Shown here in pieces: positions 47,525-55,450 of a DNA stretch of 64,000 bases. Source of the stretch: DASQDN01 sp963833675 (GTDB taxonomy: Bacteria; Acidobacteriota; Terriglobia; Bryobacterales; Bryobacteraceae); the NCBI GenBank assembly GCA_963833675.1, contig CAWHYW010000022.1, positions 248,001-312,000 of the forward strand, written 5' to 3'. The first letter of the stretch is position 1, and each line of letters starts with the position of its first letter. A model generated the notes under the pieces. It searched no databases. It saw only the letters and a list, made by a program, of their open reading frames with translations, and was not told where the DNA came from. The translations under genes and the position numbers were made by a program.

Positions 47525-48909
47525 GCGCGCGCCTCCGCTGCGATGCCCTTGCGGGCGGTCATGTACTGCAACGACGTGTACGCGACAATCGCCACGAAGA
47601 AACATGGCAGCCAGCGGAAAAACAGATGCATTGGGAGCACGGACGCCAGGACGAGCGTTCCTACCCAGACCAACAAGGCGTTCCAATTGAACGAAGCCAT
47701 TCGCTTCTCGGCAGCATACTGCTCGACGCCGATGCGCGGAAGAATCCAGTGCTCTACCAGAACGATTGCGCCCATCGGCATCAGAATCAATCCGTAAATT
47801 GCCACGTAATCCAGCAACTTCATAAAGAAGATCGGGAAGCAGGAAAGGACAGATGTAACCGCTCCCGCCACCAGTGTAACTTTCCACCGGGGCCAATTCG
47901 GCGTAACGGACTGAAGCGCGAGCCCCGCGCGATACAACGTGGGATTGGCTGTGGTCCAACCGGCGATAACCACCGCCATCACACCCGCGGCGCCCGCTGC
48001 CTCAAACGCCATCAGACCGGGATTCATCTGACGATTGATGCCCGCCACCATCACGCCCGAACAAATCCAGGCCAGCATATGTCCGGGAAACATGCCGCAT
48101 GCCGAGTACAAGCCATATTTCCAGTCCTTCGCATAACGAAATACGGCCATGTCGGACAAGCCGATGTGCATGGCGAGATTGGCGAACCAGGCGAAGAACA
48201 CTACGTGCCAGAAGTGGAATGCTTCCTGACCGGGCGTGGGCACACCGGTCCAAATGCGTGTCTCGGCGATCTCCCAAAGGTTGCTGAAATCCTCTTTGAC
48301 CCCAAGCTGGGGCAGCATCGCGACAGCCCCCGCAATGAAGATGGGAAATAGCCAGGGCGAGCATACGGACGCGAACTTACTGAGCTTTTCGAATCCCAGA
48401 ATCGCCAACGCAGTAAACACAATCCCAATCAGGATCGTCAACAGCGCCCAGGTGGCACTGCTGGGAAGCACATCCGTCAGCCCCGGTGTGGGCAATCCAA
48501 TCATCGAACTGACCGCCGTAGCCGAGACCGAAATCATCGCCCCCGCCAGAATGCAATACAGCAGCGCGACTGCAACGTTGTAAATAATGGTCAGGCCGGG
48601 ACCTGCGATCTTGCGCAAATACCAGTAGAGCGTCAGACGAGTGCGGACCGCGATTGGAGCGCAGATAAAGGTCCACGAGAGGACGGCAAGAATGTTGCCG
48701 ATCAAAAGTCCCAGGATGAGATCTCGCGCGGTCACTCCATGGAGCACGAAGAAAGGTCCGATGACGAACTCGGTTGCCGCGACATGTTCACCGGCAAATA
48801 ATCCGGCAAACTGCCAGCCGGATTGCAGCTTGTGTATCGCTACCGGCTCGCGATCGTATTCGTACAGATTGTCCATCTGCGCAACAAGGCGCGAGAGGCT
48901 CTTGGTCAT
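47521..48909 (-). CDS. NCS1-like permease, candidate L-rhamnose transporter
   Basis: The 462-residue inner-membrane protein has about 12 helices and the general pattern of the nucleobase-cation-symport-1 (LeuT-fold) family: FAGEHVAATEFVIGPFFVLH, ILGLLIGNILAVLSWTFICA, FFAWFANLAMHIGLSDMAVF and AVVIAGWTTANPTLYRAGLA. Known NCS1 members transport purines, pyrimidines, hydantoins or vitamins. Here the gene lies in an operon whose other members degrade L-rhamnose, and no other sugar transporter is present, so rhamnose uptake is inferred. A GGAGGT site precedes the ATG. Its stop overlaps the 59-residue membrane protein. The frame is intact. Confidence 0.85.
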   Translation of the reverse strand: MTKSLSRLVAQMDNLYEYDREPVAIHKLQSGWQFAGLFAGEHVAATEFVIGPFFVLHGVTARDLILGLLIGNILAVLSWTFICAPIAVRTRLTLYWYLRKIAGPGLTIIYNVAVALLYCILAGAMISVSATAVSSMIGLPTPGLTDVLPSSATWALLTILIGIVFTALAILGFEKLSKFASVCSPWLFPIFIAGAVAMLPQLGVKEDFSNLWEIAETRIWTGVPTPGQEAFHFWHVVFFAWFANLAMHIGLSDMAVFRYAKDWKYGLYSACGMFPGHMLAWICSGVMVAGINRQMNPGLMAFEAAGAAGVMAVVIAGWTTANPTLYRAGLALQSVTPNWPRWKVTLVAGAVTSVLSCFPIFFMKLLDYVAIYGLILMPMGAIVLVEHWILPRIGVEQYAAEKRMASFNWNALLVWVGTLVLASVLPMHLFFRWLPCFFVAIVAYTSLQYMTARKGIAAEARA

Positions 48910-48920
48910 TCACGGACCTC

Positions 48921-50363
48921 CTATGGAGTTACCGTTTCCACTGTTGGAACGTACTGCCGAAACCGAGCATATGCCAGATCCCAGGCATCGGATTCCTTCG
49001 GCTCAAACACCTCCGCCGGGAAGGATTGGGCGACAATCTCTCGGCCTTTGGCGATTGACTCGACCGCGCCGGATGCAACCATCTGCATCACAATATTCCC
49101 AAGCGCTGTCGCCTCAACCGGTCCAGCCAGCACACGACAACCCGTCGCGTCAGCGAGGTATTGATTGAGAATGGAATTACGAGCTCCGCCGCCAACCACA
49201 CGTATGGTTCGGTAAGTCTGCCCCGTCAACTGCCCCAGACACTCGAGCACATACCGATATTTCAAGGCAAGGCTTTCGAAGATTGTCTGCACGTACCCCG
49301 CCTGATCGGAGGGCACCGGCTGATCTGTCGAACGGCAGTACGCAGCGATTGCGGAAAGCATATCGTCAGGGTGCAGGAACGACGGATGATCAGGGTCGAT
49401 CAAAGAGGTGAGATCAGGCTTCGATTTCGCGAGCGCTACCAGCGACGGGTAATCCGACGCGAGCCACTGCCTCCGGCATCCCTGGAGCAGCCACATACCC
49501 ATGATGTTCTTGAGAACGCGTGTGGTCCCGCCAACCCCGCCCTCATTCGTAAAATTGAAGGCCCGAGCCTCCGGGGTGATGATCGGCGCTGGAGCTTCCG
49601 TTCCCATCAACGACCAGGTGCCCGAACTAATAAAGGCAGTATCGCCGCCGGCTGCGATCGCTGCGACCGCCGACGCCGTGTCGTGACATGCCGGCGCAAT
49701 AACGGCAGCTTTCCCGAGTTCGGGTAGCAGCGAACCAATCAATGTCCCCGGCTCGGTTACCGGCTGTAGAATTTCCGTCGGCAGCCCTAGTTTCCGCAGC
49801 ATCGGACGCGCCCAATCGCGAGCGCCCGTATCGAACATTCCGGTTGTGGTCGCGTTGGTGTACTCGCAGGTGATCCGTCCGGTAAGCCAGTAATCCAGCA
49901 AATCCGGCACAGTGAGAAAATGCCGCGCAGCTGCGAGCAATTTCGGGTGCCGTTCCGCCAGCGCAAACACCTGAAACAAGGTGTTGATCTGCATATGCTG
50001 AACGCCGGTGTTCCGATAGATATCTTCCGCGGAGACAATTTGGAACACGCGCTCGGGTACGCCGTCCGTGCGCGCATCGCGATAATGCACAGGATTCTGG
50101 ACGAGGGCGCCGGCTTCGTCCAATAACGCGAAATCAACGCCCCACGTATCGACACCTACGCCTTCGATCTCCGGAGCAATCGTAAGGCTCCGTCGCATCT
50201 CATGCCACAGCCGCAACACATCCCAGTGCAGCGTGTCGCCTGCCCGGACCGGCTCATTCGCAAACCGGTGTAACTCTTTGATGGACAGGCTGTCGCCATC
50301 AAGCGTCGCAAGCACAGCCCGTCCGCTCTCGGCTCCGAGATCGAAGGCTAGATAGCGGCGCAT
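48921..50363 (-). CDS. rhaB: L-rhamnulokinase RhaB
   Basis: The 480-residue FGGY-family carbohydrate kinase has N-terminal YLAFDLGAESGRAVLATLDG (the phosphate-1 loop; the DLGAESGR form is typical of RhaB), GVDTWGVDFALLDEAG, the substrate-region YRDARTDGVPERVF, FISSGTWSLMGTE and C-terminal VVGGGARNSILNQYLADATG. It phosphorylates L-rhamnulose to L-rhamnulose-1-phosphate in the cytoplasm. ATG 50363 lies one base after the rhaEW stop, so the genes are cotranscribed. The frame is intact. Confidence 0.93.
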   Translation of the reverse strand: MRRYLAFDLGAESGRAVLATLDGDSLSIKELHRFANEPVRAGDTLHWDVLRLWHEMRRSLTIAPEIEGVGVDTWGVDFALLDEAGALVQNPVHYRDARTDGVPERVFQIVSAEDIYRNTGVQHMQINTLFQVFALAERHPKLLAAARHFLTVPDLLDYWLTGRITCEYTNATTTGMFDTGARDWARPMLRKLGLPTEILQPVTEPGTLIGSLLPELGKAAVIAPACHDTASAVAAIAAGGDTAFISSGTWSLMGTEAPAPIITPEARAFNFTNEGGVGGTTRVLKNIMGMWLLQGCRRQWLASDYPSLVALAKSKPDLTSLIDPDHPSFLHPDDMLSAIAAYCRSTDQPVPSDQAGYVQTIFESLALKYRYVLECLGQLTGQTYRTIRVVGGGARNSILNQYLADATGCRVLAGPVEATALGNIVMQMVASGAVESIAKGREIVAQSFPAEVFEPKESDAWDLAYARFRQYVPTVETVTP

Positions 50364-50364
50364 A

Positions 50365-52566
50365 CTAACGTAGAAACGCCTCGGGTAAACCGCCATCCAC
50401 CGGGATTACATGTCCTGTCGTTTTCGCGCTTCGATCCCCGGCCAGCCAGACGATCGCTTCCGCGCAATCCTGCGGACGGATCGGGACTCCGGTCAGCGTG
50501 CGTTTTGCGTAAAACTGCGCGAGCCGATCCCGTAATACTTCGGTCGGTTCGTCATCGCCCGCAGGCAGATCGTATTTCTTCAACGAAGGAATCAATCGCT
50601 CACGCGGGAACATTGTCGAGCCTTCCACGACCGTCGCGGGCGCGATCCCATTAACGCGCACAACCGGTTTGAGGCCAACCGCGAGCTCGCCGATCAGGTG
50701 ATTGACGGCGCTCTTGCTGACATCGTAGGCCTCGCTGCCTCGCTTCGGCACCACGGCGTTTGCTGAACTGGTGAGCACGATGGTCGAAGTCAGACCCTGC
50801 TCCAGAAGCACCTTCTTAGTTTCGTCCGCGAGCAAATAGTTGCCCGTGACATTTACGTCGAGCGTGATGCGCCAATGGCTCTCATCGAGCGTGCCATCTT
50901 CTTTCGGCGGTAAAAAGATGGCGGCCGTGTTGATGACGCTATCCACGCCACCGAACTTCTGAATCGATGCATGGAGCGCCGTACGAATGCTGTGACGATC
51001 GCAGATATCGATCTCGCAGGACCAGGCTGCTTCCGACCCTGCGATCTTCGCCACCATCTGCTCTGTTTCCTGCGCCGACGCGAGGTTCTTATCCGCCGCT
51101 ACGACGTGAGCTCCCAAACCTGCCAGTTGGAGACACACAGCTCGACCGATGCCACTACCGCCTCCGACAACAAGCGCGATCTTTCGGCTGAACTCCTGCT
51201 CGGGCGGCATCCGGCGAATCTTGGCTTCTTCAAGCGCCCAGTACTCGATTCGGAAAGCCTCACGAGGCGGAAGGGCTACGTAGTTGTAGAGGCTGCTGAA
51301 CGCCGGAGCCACTTCGGCCGTTTTCGCCTGCGGAAGCACGGACCCGCCGGCCGTTGCTGCCGCCGCTGCGCCGGCGCCCATCGCGGTTGCGCCCGCCATC
51401 ACGTGAATCGCATTGAGGTAGAACTCACCCGTGATGCGAGCTTCCTTTTTGTTCTTCGCAAAAGTGAACATCCCGACACCGGGGATCAGCACGACCGATG
51501 GATTCGCGTCGCGCAGTGCCGGAGATTCGGTTTCTTTATGGGCGTCGTAGTAGTCGGTGTAAGTCTGGCGGTAACTCTCGAGTCCGCTCGAGATCGCTTG
51601 CTTCAGCTCGGCGATGCTGGCCTTTGGATTCCACTCGACATATAGCGGAGCGATGCGCGTTCGAATGAAGTGATCCGGACAGCTTGTTCCTAAGGCCGCG
51701 AGCTCCGGAGCATAGTTTGAGTTCACGAACTCCATGACATCGGACGAAGCATTGTAATCGCCGATGGACCGCCGGGTCGTTGCCACGCGGCCTCGCAAAT
51801 ACGGAAAGATCGAAACCGCAACCTCCTGAGCATTTGACAGGCTCTCGTGTTTGGGTCCGCCGAACAAAGGCGCCTTCTGTTCGTGCTCCTGCACGAACTG
51901 GCCCATATCATCGATCATCTTGACACTGTTCCGGTAACACTCCTCCTGCGTATCTCCCCACGTAAAGAGGCCATGACTACCGAGGATGATTCCGTCACAA
52001 TCCGGATTGGCTTCAACGGCGCGCTGCAGCATCAATCCGAGCTCAAAACCCGGGCGCTGCCACGGAAGCCAGATTACTTTGTGCTGAAATCGCCGATTGA
52101 ATTCTTCCAGCTTCGCCTTACCGTTCGCGCTGGCAGCAATCGCAATTGCCCAATCGGGGTGCAGGTGGTCGATGTGGTTGAAGGGAAGGAATGCATGGAG
52201 CGGCGTGTCGATCGACGCCGGGGCGCTGCTGGTACCGAACACGCAAAGCGGATAATACGAGACCATCTCGTCTTCCAGGTGCTCGCCTTTATACACGTTT
52301 TTCAACTGGTTCAGCTTGTCCATGTAGAGCAGAGCAAAACCCGAAGTTTTGATGCTTCCCAAATCCCCGCCACTGCCTTTCACCGCAAGCACAGTGGTCG
52401 TCTGACCAGTGAAGGGATCGATCCGCTCGATCTTCGAACTAGTGTTCCCGCCGCCGAAGTTCGTGATGCGGAGGTCTGCCCCGAGCACGTTTGAGCGGTA
52501 TCGCAACAGCTCAAGCTGATCGTCGATTCCTTGCGGGTTCCAGAGGTCTTTTATAAGTTTCAACAT
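50365..52566 (-). CDS. rhaEW: bifunctional rhamnulose-1-phosphate aldolase/lactaldehyde dehydrogenase RhaEW
   Basis: The 733-residue fusion consists of two enzymes. The N-terminal class II aldolase domain (about residues 20-430) shows NFGGGNTSSKIERIDPFTGQ, the metal region HAFLPFNHIDHLHPDWAIAI, and GSHGLFTWGDTQEECYRNSV. The C-terminal SDR domain starts near residue 465 with LVVGGGSGIGRAVCLQLAGL and has SEAYDVSKSAVNHL (Tyr-x3-Lys) and GHVIPVDGG. It cleaves rhamnulose-1-phosphate to dihydroxyacetone phosphate and L-lactaldehyde, and then oxidises the latter to lactate. This fusion replaces separate RhaD and AldA in many non-enteric bacteria. It lies between rhaI and rhaB. The frame is intact. 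Confidence 0.93.
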   Translation of the reverse strand: MLKLIKDLWNPQGIDDQLELLRYRSNVLGADLRITNFGGGNTSSKIERIDPFTGQTTTVLAVKGSGGDLGSIKTSGFALLYMDKLNQLKNVYKGEHLEDEMVSYYPLCVFGTSSAPASIDTPLHAFLPFNHIDHLHPDWAIAIAASANGKAKLEEFNRRFQHKVIWLPWQRPGFELGLMLQRAVEANPDCDGIILGSHGLFTWGDTQEECYRNSVKMIDDMGQFVQEHEQKAPLFGGPKHESLSNAQEVAVSIFPYLRGRVATTRRSIGDYNASSDVMEFVNSNYAPELAALGTSCPDHFIRTRIAPLYVEWNPKASIAELKQAISSGLESYRQTYTDYYDAHKETESPALRDANPSVVLIPGVGMFTFAKNKKEARITGEFYLNAIHVMAGATAMGAGAAAAATAGGSVLPQAKTAEVAPAFSSLYNYVALPPREAFRIEYWALEEAKIRRMPPEQEFSRKIALVVGGGSGIGRAVCLQLAGLGAHVVAADKNLASAQETEQMVAKIAGSEAAWSCEIDICDRHSIRTALHASIQKFGGVDSVINTAAIFLPPKEDGTLDESHWRITLDVNVTGNYLLADETKKVLLEQGLTSTIVLTSSANAVVPKRGSEAYDVSKSAVNHLIGELAVGLKPVVRVNGIAPATVVEGSTMFPRERLIPSLKKYDLPAGDDEPTEVLRDRLAQFYAKRTLTGVPIRPQDCAEAIVWLAGDRSAKTTGHVIPVDGGLPEAFLR

Positions 52567-52596
52567 ATATATCTTTCGTTTCTCATCCGGGTGCTG

Positions 52597-53793
52597 TTAA
52601 GCATAGCTATTCACTTGAAGGGTTCGACGCTCTGCGCGATCTTTCGAAATTCGCTGCAGGTAGCCGCTTGCGCGGAATGCGGCCAGCGGATCTTCGGGAA
52701 GACCGCGCGACCGGCGCCATTCAAGCAGCAGGGGACGAACATCCGTATAGAACGCTGCCTTCAGACATTCTTCCGCATCGACCAGAGAACATTCGGCCTG
52801 ATGAACCGCCAGGGCAGCGTGATCCACAAGCGCAGCCTTCATAAACAGCTCCTGCGCCGCGAGAGCTGTCTGAATCATCTCCTCGATTTTCGGCTTGAGG
52901 TTATGACTCTGATCGATCATGTATGCAATTTCCGGCTCACGTCCCGTATCGAACGCGTACTGATGAATCTCATGGAAGATGCGGAATGCCTGGTAGGGAT
53001 CAATCGATCCGAGCGTCAGGTCATCATCTGCGTAACGGCGATCATTGAAATGAAAGCCACCAAGCATGTCTTCCGCCAGCAGCCAGGCCACAATCTGCTC
53101 AATATTTTGCGTTTGATAGTGATGGCCAGTATCGACAAGTACTTTGGCCTGCGGTCCAGCATACCGCGCGAGCAGCAACGCCATGCCCCAATCGGCAATG
53201 TCGGTGTGATAAAAGGCCGGTTCGAAAGGCTTGTACTCCACCAACAAACGTTGTCCGGGCGCCATCTGATCATGCGTCGCTTTCAAACCTTCAATAAACC
53301 ATTGCCGGCGCTGCCGGATGTTTGCGGCGCCAGGATAGCTTGATCCATCTGCGAACCATAACGACACGTCGCGGCTACCAGTTCGTTTCCCGATCTCGAC
53401 CGAATCCAGAAGATGTTCCAGTGCCGCAATTCGCGCGGGCTTTTCCGGACTCCCTAGCGATCCGTGTTTGTAGATCTGATCCTGAAACGTGTTTGGATTG
53501 ATAGCGCCAATCGAAATCCCCGATTTGCGCGCTGCTTCCAGCACTGCATCGACATCGGCAAGTCCGTTTGGAAAATCCCAAAGAACATGGGCCGCGAGCG
53601 TCGGGCAGCAACCGGTTACTCGATGCACTTCGGCAGCGTCCGTGAGCTTCTCGTCGAGCGTCACGGCAGCGCCCGGCTGCATAAACTTCCCAAACCGCGT
53701 TCCCGTGTTCGCAAATCCCCAACTGGGAAGCTCAATACGGAATTTGTCGAGCTGCCGAAAACCGGCATCGAGTTGGGAATTCGAAGTTTTCAC
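52597..53793 (-). CDS. rhaI: L-rhamnose isomerase (RhaI type)
   Basis: The 398-residue TIM-barrel isomerase has RIELPSWGFANTGTRFGKFM, HVLWDFPNGLADVDAVLEAA, GAINPNTFQDQIYKHGSLGS, SLWFADGSSYPGAANIRQRR, LLVEYKPFEPAFYHTDIADW, LVDTGHHYQTQNIEQIVAWL and LGGFHFNDRRYADDD. These metal-binding Glu/Asp/His segments are those of the Pseudomonas stutzeri-type rhamnose isomerase, distinct from enterobacterial RhaA. GTG 53793 is the likely start; a longer open frame upstream would run through the intergenic palindrome and is rejected. It is the first gene of the operon rhaI-rhaEW-rhaB-permease-mini-protein. Confidence 0.92.
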   Translation of the reverse strand: MKTSNSQLDAGFRQLDKFRIELPSWGFANTGTRFGKFMQPGAAVTLDEKLTDAAEVHRVTGCCPTLAAHVLWDFPNGLADVDAVLEAARKSGISIGAINPNTFQDQIYKHGSLGSPEKPARIAALEHLLDSVEIGKRTGSRDVSLWFADGSSYPGAANIRQRRQWFIEGLKATHDQMAPGQRLLVEYKPFEPAFYHTDIADWGMALLLARYAGPQAKVLVDTGHHYQTQNIEQIVAWLLAEDMLGGFHFNDRRYADDDLTLGSIDPYQAFRIFHEIHQYAFDTGREPEIAYMIDQSHNLKPKIEEMIQTALAAQELFMKAALVDHAALAVHQAECSLVDAEECLKAAFYTDVRPLLLEWRRSRGLPEDPLAAFRASGYLQRISKDRAERRTLQVNSYA

Positions 53794-53921
53794 GGATCTA
53801 CAGCTATCGAAGCACGTGGCCAATGTCAACCGGGATTCGGTTGGATCCTGAGGTTCCATCATACGGTACGCCCGGTCATTTACTATTAGCGCCAACTCAC
53901 AGCCCTTTCTTATGTATGCAA

Positions 53922-53948
53922 ACACCGTCCCGCATTGCGGGACGGTGT
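53922..53948. promoter_or_regulatory. perfect 12+12 palindrome, candidate operator of the rhamnose regulator
   Basis: ACACCGTCCCGC-ATT-GCGGGACGGTGT: two perfect 12-base arms with a three-base centre, midway between rhaI (start 53793) and the divergent regulator (start 53969). The regulator ATG is 20 bases to the right. The position fits a site that controls both directions. There is no T run on either side, so it is not a terminator. Confidence 0.8.
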
Positions 53949-53968
53949 GATATCGTTGATCGCAATAT

Positions 53969-55075
53969 ATGCCGGTAGAGTCCGTTCTCCGAGCCTGCGA
54001 GTTACTGCGATCGTTTCGATCCGATGGCGAGTTGCTGCGCCTGCGGGATATTGTGCAGCGCACTGGTCTGCCCAAAAGCACGACTCACCGGATCCTTCGA
54101 ACTCTGCAAAAGGGTGGTCTGGTGGAAGCGGCGGGAGCGGACCAGTATCGTTGTCTCGTCCGCTCTATAGAGCCACAGCGGCGATTAAGAATCGGCTTCG
54201 GCGCTCAGACCACTTCTTCTACTTTTTCGCACGTCGTCAGCGAAAGTGTTCGCCGTGCCGCCGTGACGCACGGCATCGATCTGGTGGAAGTGAACAATCG
54301 CTACAGCTCAAAGACAGCGTTGCGCAATGCGGATCTGCTGATTCGAGAACGAGTCGATGTCGCCATAGAGTTTCAGACCTACGAAAACGTCGCTCCCGTC
54401 ATCGCAGCGCGGTTTCTATCGGCGGGCATACCGGTCATCGCGGTAGAAATTCCCCATCCGGGCGCCGTCTACTTCGGAGCCAACAACTATGAAGCGGGTC
54501 TCATTGGCGGCCGAGCCCTGGGGAAGTGGGCAAAGGAGAATTGGACAGGCGTTGTCGATGAAATCATTCTCATCGAGGAGCGCATTGCCGGACCTTTACC
54601 ACAATCGCGTCTTACCGGCGCTATGACGGGTTTGCGCGACGTTCTCCCTGACGTTTCGCGCGCGAACGTGGTTCAGTTCGATGGCAAGGGCGCGTATGGG
54701 CCAACTTTCGAACTCATGCGTAAACATTTGCGAAGGCAGTCAAGGAGGCGCACGCTTGTAGCCGCAATTAACGATCCCAGCGCGCTCGGAGCTTTGCGCG
54801 CGTTTCAGGAATGTGGCTGCTCGTCGTACTGCGCCGTCATGGGACAGAACGCAATCGCCGAAGCTCGCGACGAGTTGCGCCGTCCCGGTTCACGCCTGAT
54901 CGGTTCGGTCGCTTATTTCCCTGAGCGCTATGGACAGGATCTCATCCCTCTCGCGCTCGCGATGGCCGCTGGGAAACAACCGCCAACGGCGGTCTTCACG
55001 AAGCACAAATTGATAACGCCCAAGAATGTAGACGAAGTTTACCCGCCGGAGAAGGCGCTGGCCGCCGCTCGATAG
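53969..55075 (+). CDS. chimeric transcriptional regulator: IclR-type HTH fused to periplasmic-binding-protein-like sensor
   Basis: Residues 1-55 form an IclR-type winged helix (VESVLRACELLRSFRSDGEL, recognition helix RTGLPKSTTHRILRTLQKGG). Instead of the usual IclR GAF-like effector domain, residues about 73-360 form a type I periplasmic-binding fold as in RbsB and LacI sensors: RIGFGAQTTSSTFSHVVSES, then VDVAIEFQTYENVAPVIAAR, AGIPVIAVEIPHPGAVYFGA, NNYEAGLIGGRALGKWAKEN and GSVAYFPERYGQDLIPLALA. There is no signal peptide, so the sensor is cytoplasmic. It diverges from the rhamnose operon across 175 bases containing a perfect palindrome, so it is probably the rhamnose-responsive regulator. The frame is intact. 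Confidence 0.85.
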   Translation: MPVESVLRACELLRSFRSDGELLRLRDIVQRTGLPKSTTHRILRTLQKGGLVEAAGADQYRCLVRSIEPQRRLRIGFGAQTTSSTFSHVVSESVRRAAVTHGIDLVEVNNRYSSKTALRNADLLIRERVDVAIEFQTYENVAPVIAARFLSAGIPVIAVEIPHPGAVYFGANNYEAGLIGGRALGKWAKENWTGVVDEIILIEERIAGPLPQSRLTGAMTGLRDVLPDVSRANVVQFDGKGAYGPTFELMRKHLRRQSRRRTLVAAINDPSALGALRAFQECGCSSYCAVMGQNAIAEARDELRRPGSRLIGSVAYFPERYGQDLIPLALAMAAGKQPPTAVFTKHKLITPKNVDEVYPPEKALAAAR

Positions 55076-55076
55076 G

Positions 55077-55349
55077 CTACTTCTTCTTGGCTGGCTCCTT
55101 ATCTCCTACGTATCCCTCGGCATCTCCGTGCTCCACTGCCGGATAGGATGGTGTTTCGGCTTTACCTGTCGAACCGATGGTTCGGCCTCCATCAAAGCTG
55201 CTTGGGTCGGCCGTGACATTGCCGGAAGGACCACCGTCGCCTGCCCGGACTCCAGATCCTTTACGGCCAACTCCATCTTTCTGTTGAGCTTCAAGATCGC
55301 CCGTGTCTGCGCGATCACCACGTTTTACTCCGCCGTCGTTCATTCCCAT
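55077..55349 (-). CDS. hypothetical glycine-rich 90-residue protein
   Basis: A low-complexity, hydrophilic product: MGMNDGGVKRGDRADTGDLE, then KDGVGRKGSGVRAGDGGPSG, then a Ser/Thr/Pro-rich part and a basic end (GDKEPAKKK). It has no hydrophobic core and is probably disordered. Its stop lies one base from the convergent regulator stop, and an AAGG element is found upstream of the ATG at 55349; this packing is the main support. No family is recognised; it could be a spurious ORF. Confidence 0.45.
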   Translation of the reverse strand: MGMNDGGVKRGDRADTGDLEAQQKDGVGRKGSGVRAGDGGPSGNVTADPSSFDGGRTIGSTGKAETPSYPAVEHGDAEGYVGDKEPAKKK

Positions 55350-55450
55350 ACTGGTTAGACGCCTTATAGTCGAGGTCCTTTCATTCCGGATGGCGAACAG
55401 CGAAGCATAAAATAGAAAGTTCCATGCAAACGTAGTTTTCTGCTCCGGGG

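Noticed and set aside
53922..53948. Palindrome before the rhamnose regulator as a Rho-independent terminator
   Set aside because: No run of T follows on either strand, and it lies between two divergent starts, where a terminator has no use.
53794..54081. N-terminal extension of rhaI to 54081
   Set aside because: It would run through the palindrome and the regulator gene on the opposite strand, and the added residues match no rhamnose isomerase.
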